Below are positions 61,474-64,000 of a stretch of 64,000 bases of DNA, in pieces. The stretch spans positions 28,717 to 92,716 of the forward strand of contig NZ_BBWJ01000028.1 of the NCBI RefSeq assembly GCF_001463745.1, given 5' to 3'. The notes under the pieces were generated by a model that worked only from the letters and a program-made list of their open reading frames with translations, was not told the DNA's origin and searched no databases. Source of the stretch: Aureimonas sp. AU22 (GTDB taxonomy: Bacteria; Pseudomonadota; Alphaproteobacteria; Rhizobiales; Rhizobiaceae). The translations under genes and the position numbers were made by a program. How positions within the stretch are numbered: the first letter of the stretch is position 1; each line of letters starts with the position of its first letter.

Positions 61474-63585
61474 TCAGTAGGGGGCGTCGACGCGCCCGAG
61501 ATTGACGTAGACGCTCTTGGCCTGCGTGTGCGCCAGAAGCGCCGCGCGCCCGTTCTCGCGGCCGAGCCCCGATTCCTTTGCGCCGCCGAAGGGCAGTTCG
61601 ATCGGCGTGATGTTGTAGGTGTTGATCCAGGTCGTACCCGCCTCGAGGCGCGCCACGACGCGGTGCGCGCGGGCCAGATCCCGGGTGAAGACGCCGGCGG
61701 CCAGGCCGAAGCGCGTGTCGTTGGCGCGGCGTACCACCTCGTCCTCGTCGCGGAACGGCAGCACGGTCATGACGGGGCCGAAGATCTCCTCGCGCACGAT
61801 CGCCATGTCGTCCGTGCAGGCGTCGAAGATCGTCGGCTCGACGAAGAAGCCGTCCGCCAGAGGTCCGGCGGTCGCGCGCTCGCCGCCGGCCAGGAGCGTC
61901 GCGCCGCCGCGCCTGCCCGCCTCGATGTAGGACAGGACCTTCTTCATGTGCGCCTCGGAGATGAGGGCGCCGACCTGCGTCGCGGGGTCGGCGGGATCGC
62001 CGACGACCATGGCGCGGGTCCGCTCGGTGAGCTTGCGCAGAAACGCCTCGCGCACGTCGTCGTGGACGAAGACGCGCGTGCCGTTGGAGCAGACCTCGCC
62101 GGCCGAATAGAAGTTGGCGAGCATCGCGCCGCCGACGGCATCATCGAGGTCGGCGTCGGGGAAGACGATCAGGGGCGACTTGCCGCCGAGCTCCAGCGTC
62201 ACCTGCTTCAAGGTGGTGGCGGCGTCGGCCATCACCTTCTTGCCGGTGCCGACCTCGCCGGTCAGCGAGATCTTGGCGATGCCGGGATGGCGCGACAGGA
62301 GGCGCCCGGTGCGCCCGTCGCCCTGCACGACGTTGAAGACGCCGGCCGGCACGCCGCACTCGGCCATCACCTCGGCGAGCTTCAGGGCGGTCAGCGGCGT
62401 CAGTTCGGCCGGCTTGAAGATGAAGCTGTTGCCGGCGGCGAGCGCGGGAGCCGCCTTCCAGCAGGCGATCTGGAGCGGATAGTTCCAGGCGCCGATGCCG
62501 GCGACGACCCCGAGCGGCTCGCGCCGGACATAGCCGAAGGCGGAGGGGCCGAGATCGACGTGCTCGCCCGCGATGCCGGCGGCGAGCCCGGCGAAGTATT
62601 CGATGCAGTCGGCGCCCGACAGGACGTCGACGGCGAGCGTTTCCTGGATCGGCTTGCCGGTGTCCTTCGTCTCCAAGAGCGCGAGCTCGTCGTTGCGCTC
62701 GCGCAGCCGGCTGGCCACGCGGTTGAGGATGCGCCCGCGCTCGGCGCCGGTCATCGCGCCCCAGGCCCGCTGCGCCTCGCGCGCCAGCGCCACCGTCTCG
62801 TTCACCTCCCGCTCGCCGGCGATCGCGATCTCGGCCAGCACCTTCCCGGTCGCGGGGTTGATCGTGGCGAAGGTCTCGGTCTCGGCCTCTTGCGGCAGGT
62901 AGGCTCCGCCGACATGACTGGTGAGCACCGGCACGCCCGGCATGCGCGGTGTCGCGCCCAGGCGCCGGTTCGCGGGTTTCGGCCTTGCTTCGGCGATCTG
63001 CACGTCGGTGAAGCTCGTGGCGATGGCGCAAGCCGCCGCGCTGTCGGTTTCCCCGGCATCGGACAGGGAGGAGCGCAGCCAGAGCCCGTCGATCACCGCG
63101 GCGATGGCCACCGCGACCCGGCCGACGTCCTCGGCCGCCACCAGCTGCCGGAGGTCGTGACGCAGGTTGGACAGCATGCGCTGCTGGTAGACCCGCTGAA
63201 CGCGCTTCAGCCGGGCCGAATGCAGCACCTGCCCCCAGAAGGCGAGCCAGACGGAGCCCGTGCGGCTATCGAATTCTTCCGGCGCGAGGTTGGCGTCGAT
63301 CACGCACTGGATCCGCTCGCGCGGGCCGTCGGCCCGTTGGAGGCGCCAGCGCGTGCCGTCGGAGACGCGCGTCGCCAGGTGACGTAGCGTCGCCTCGAGG
63401 AGGCCGTCCTTGTCTCCGAAGTAGTGCGACACCAGCGAGGGCGCGACCCCCGCACGGCCAGCGATCTCCGAGAGGCTCGCGGCCGCGAAGCCGACATCGG
63501 CGAGCGCCTCGATCGTTGCCTCGATCAGCTGCCTGCGGCGCTGGTCTTCGAGGCCGAAACGAGGGGCGGTGTTGGGGCGGCCCAT
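61474..63585 (-). CDS. BetI-BetB fusion: TetR-type choline repressor joined to betaine aldehyde dehydrogenase
   Basis: One open frame of 703 aa. Residues 1 to about 198 are a full BetI: helix-turn-helix ASLSEIAGRAGVAPSLVSHY near 40-60 and a ligand domain with TGSVWLAFWGQV and AVIDGLWLRSSL. A linker of 16 or so residues rich in Arg/Pro leads to Met215, from where 489 aa form a complete BetB: INPATGKVL, GAWNYPLQIACWK, ELGGKSP and catalytic Cys499 in AGEVCSNG (Cys285 of the BetB part, where E. coli has 286). Start ATG 63585 has GGAGA 9 nt upstream. No stop separates the parts and no ribosome site precedes Met215. Separate genes are the rule; a frameshift artefact would not usually leave both parts complete. 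Confidence 0.8.
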   Translation of the reverse strand: MGRPNTAPRFGLEDQRRRQLIEATIEALADVGFAAASLSEIAGRAGVAPSLVSHYFGDKDGLLEATLRHLATRVSDGTRWRLQRADGPRERIQCVIDANLAPEEFDSRTGSVWLAFWGQVLHSARLKRVQRVYQQRMLSNLRHDLRQLVAAEDVGRVAVAIAAVIDGLWLRSSLSDAGETDSAAACAIATSFTDVQIAEARPKPANRRLGATPRMPGVPVLTSHVGGAYLPQEAETETFATINPATGKVLAEIAIAGEREVNETVALAREAQRAWGAMTGAERGRILNRVASRLRERNDELALLETKDTGKPIQETLAVDVLSGADCIEYFAGLAAGIAGEHVDLGPSAFGYVRREPLGVVAGIGAWNYPLQIACWKAAPALAAGNSFIFKPAELTPLTALKLAEVMAECGVPAGVFNVVQGDGRTGRLLSRHPGIAKISLTGEVGTGKKVMADAATTLKQVTLELGGKSPLIVFPDADLDDAVGGAMLANFYSAGEVCSNGTRVFVHDDVREAFLRKLTERTRAMVVGDPADPATQVGALISEAHMKKVLSYIEAGRRGGATLLAGGERATAGPLADGFFVEPTIFDACTDDMAIVREEIFGPVMTVLPFRDEDEVVRRANDTRFGLAAGVFTRDLARAHRVVARLEAGTTWINTYNITPIELPFGGAKESGLGRENGRAALLAHTQAKSVYVNLGRVDAPY

Positions 63586-63786
63586 GAAGACAGTCTCCGT
63601 CGCATGCGAAGGGCAGAGCGGGTTGATCACCCATTCAATCGACCGAAAACCCGGCCGATGCAATCCCCGATGCCGCGCAGGCGCACAAGCGTACCGGCTT
63701 CGTTACCGGCAGTAGAGCGAGAAATATGCGCAAAACTCGTGCACGCTGACTTCGAATTGGTCCGGGAACGTCTTCGGCCACAAGAA

Positions 63787-63802
63787 TTGAACGTGCGTTC
63801 AA
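63787..63802. promoter_or_regulatory. Candidate BetI operator
   Basis: TTGAACG-TG-CGTTCAA, a perfect 16-bp palindrome in the 351 bp between betIB (leftward) and the next gene (rightward). It resembles the TTGAACGTCCAA-type site reported for E. coli BetI as I recall it. It lies 7 bp upstream of a consensus -35 box for the rightward gene, a good place for control of both directions. Confidence 0.6.
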
Positions 63803-63809
63803 CAGGTGC

Positions 63810-63839
63810 TTGACAGGCGCCGGGACGCAGTTCTCAATA
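63810..63839 (+). promoter_or_regulatory. Candidate sigma-70 promoter for the rightward gene
   Basis: TTGACA (63810-63815) is a perfect -35 box. An 18-bp spacer leads to TCAATA (63834-63839), a modest -10 match. The start codon is about 100 bp downstream. The BetI-type palindrome sits directly upstream. Confidence 0.4.
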
Positions 63840-63936
63840 GGCGGCGACGGTTCGATTGATCGGGCGATCCGCAAGGCGGTTCGTTTGTTGTCATCACTGC
63901 GATGGCGGGGATATCCGGGGTCCGGAGGGAGAGCGA

Positions 63937-64000
63937 ATGATGTCGTCGAGCCGGGTTCTGGCCGCAAGCCTTGCCACCCTCGTGATCGCGGCTCTCCCGT
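63937..64000 (+). CDS. Secreted protein, 5' end only (runs off the window)
   Basis: ATG at 63937 (or the adjacent ATG at 63940) preceded by GGAGGGAGA. The first 21 residues read as a signal peptide (MMSSSRVLAASLATLVIAAL). Divergent from betIBA behind the operator candidate, it could be the choline-binding protein of a choline ABC importer, but this is only context. Confidence 0.6.
   Translation, partial: MMSSSRVLAASLATLVIAALP

Overview
The window is dense, high-GC bacterial chromosome with genes packed into ATGA-overlapping operons. Zeaxanthin-type carotenoid genes, a tctABC tricarboxylate transporter, exbB-exbD-tonB behind a TGA-N9-TCA iron box, and bet genes of rhizobial type point to a pigmented alphaproteobacterium of the Hyphomicrobiales, possibly the Aurantimonadaceae. 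That placement is inference. I saw no tRNA, rRNA, CRISPR array, insertion sequence or prophage; this looks like core and accessory metabolism, not an island.

Layout. 0-7.7 kb: carotenoid cluster, crtX-Y-I-B rightward, crtE-crtZ leftward, then a type 2 IPP isomerase rightward. 7.8-10.9 kb: fbp, rpe and a TerC-family membrane protein. 11-16.8 kb: an ABC importer of the iron/polyamine/phosphonate type with a cytoplasmic PhoD-like phosphatase and a candidate Pho box. 16.8-23.5 kb: an SLC13-type transporter, a large CHASE3/PAS hybrid kinase with its single-domain regulator, a TerB/DUF533-like protein and a CBS-pair protein. 23.6-28.6 kb: glgX, an AI-2E-family permease with an extra C-terminal domain, and a 59-residue protein. 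28.6-35.3 kb: tctA-B-C and their two-component system, whose kinase carries a periplasmic binding-protein domain at its C terminus. 35.4-39.4 kb: a SAF-domain oxidoreductase and exbB-exbD-tonB. 39.6-43.6 kb: transketolase, 6-phosphogluconate dehydrogenase and a HAD phosphatase. 43.7-50.4 kb: leucine/isovalerate catabolism. 50.5-52.9 kb: a 52-residue membrane protein, a sugar lactonase and an SDR. 53-59.8 kb: a dipeptide/oligopeptide ABC importer, an M19 dipeptidase and a DUF1810 protein. 59.8-64 kb: choline-to-betaine genes and the start of a divergent secreted protein.

The points most worth a second look are these. (1) betI (TetR repressor) and betB (betaine aldehyde dehydrogenase) form one uninterrupted reading frame, predicting a repressor-enzyme fusion, with a perfect palindromic operator candidate upstream. 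(2) The TctE-like kinase is fused to a full solute-binding domain, and a Pho-box-like 11-bp direct repeat lies in front of tctC. (3) The leucine operon carries a MaoC hydratase and a CitE-like lyase in place of the usual methylglutaconyl-CoA hydratase and HMG-CoA lyase. (4) An ABC importer is coupled to a cytoplasmic PhoD-like phosphatase behind a candidate Pho box. TTG start codons are unusually common among the starts I would choose.
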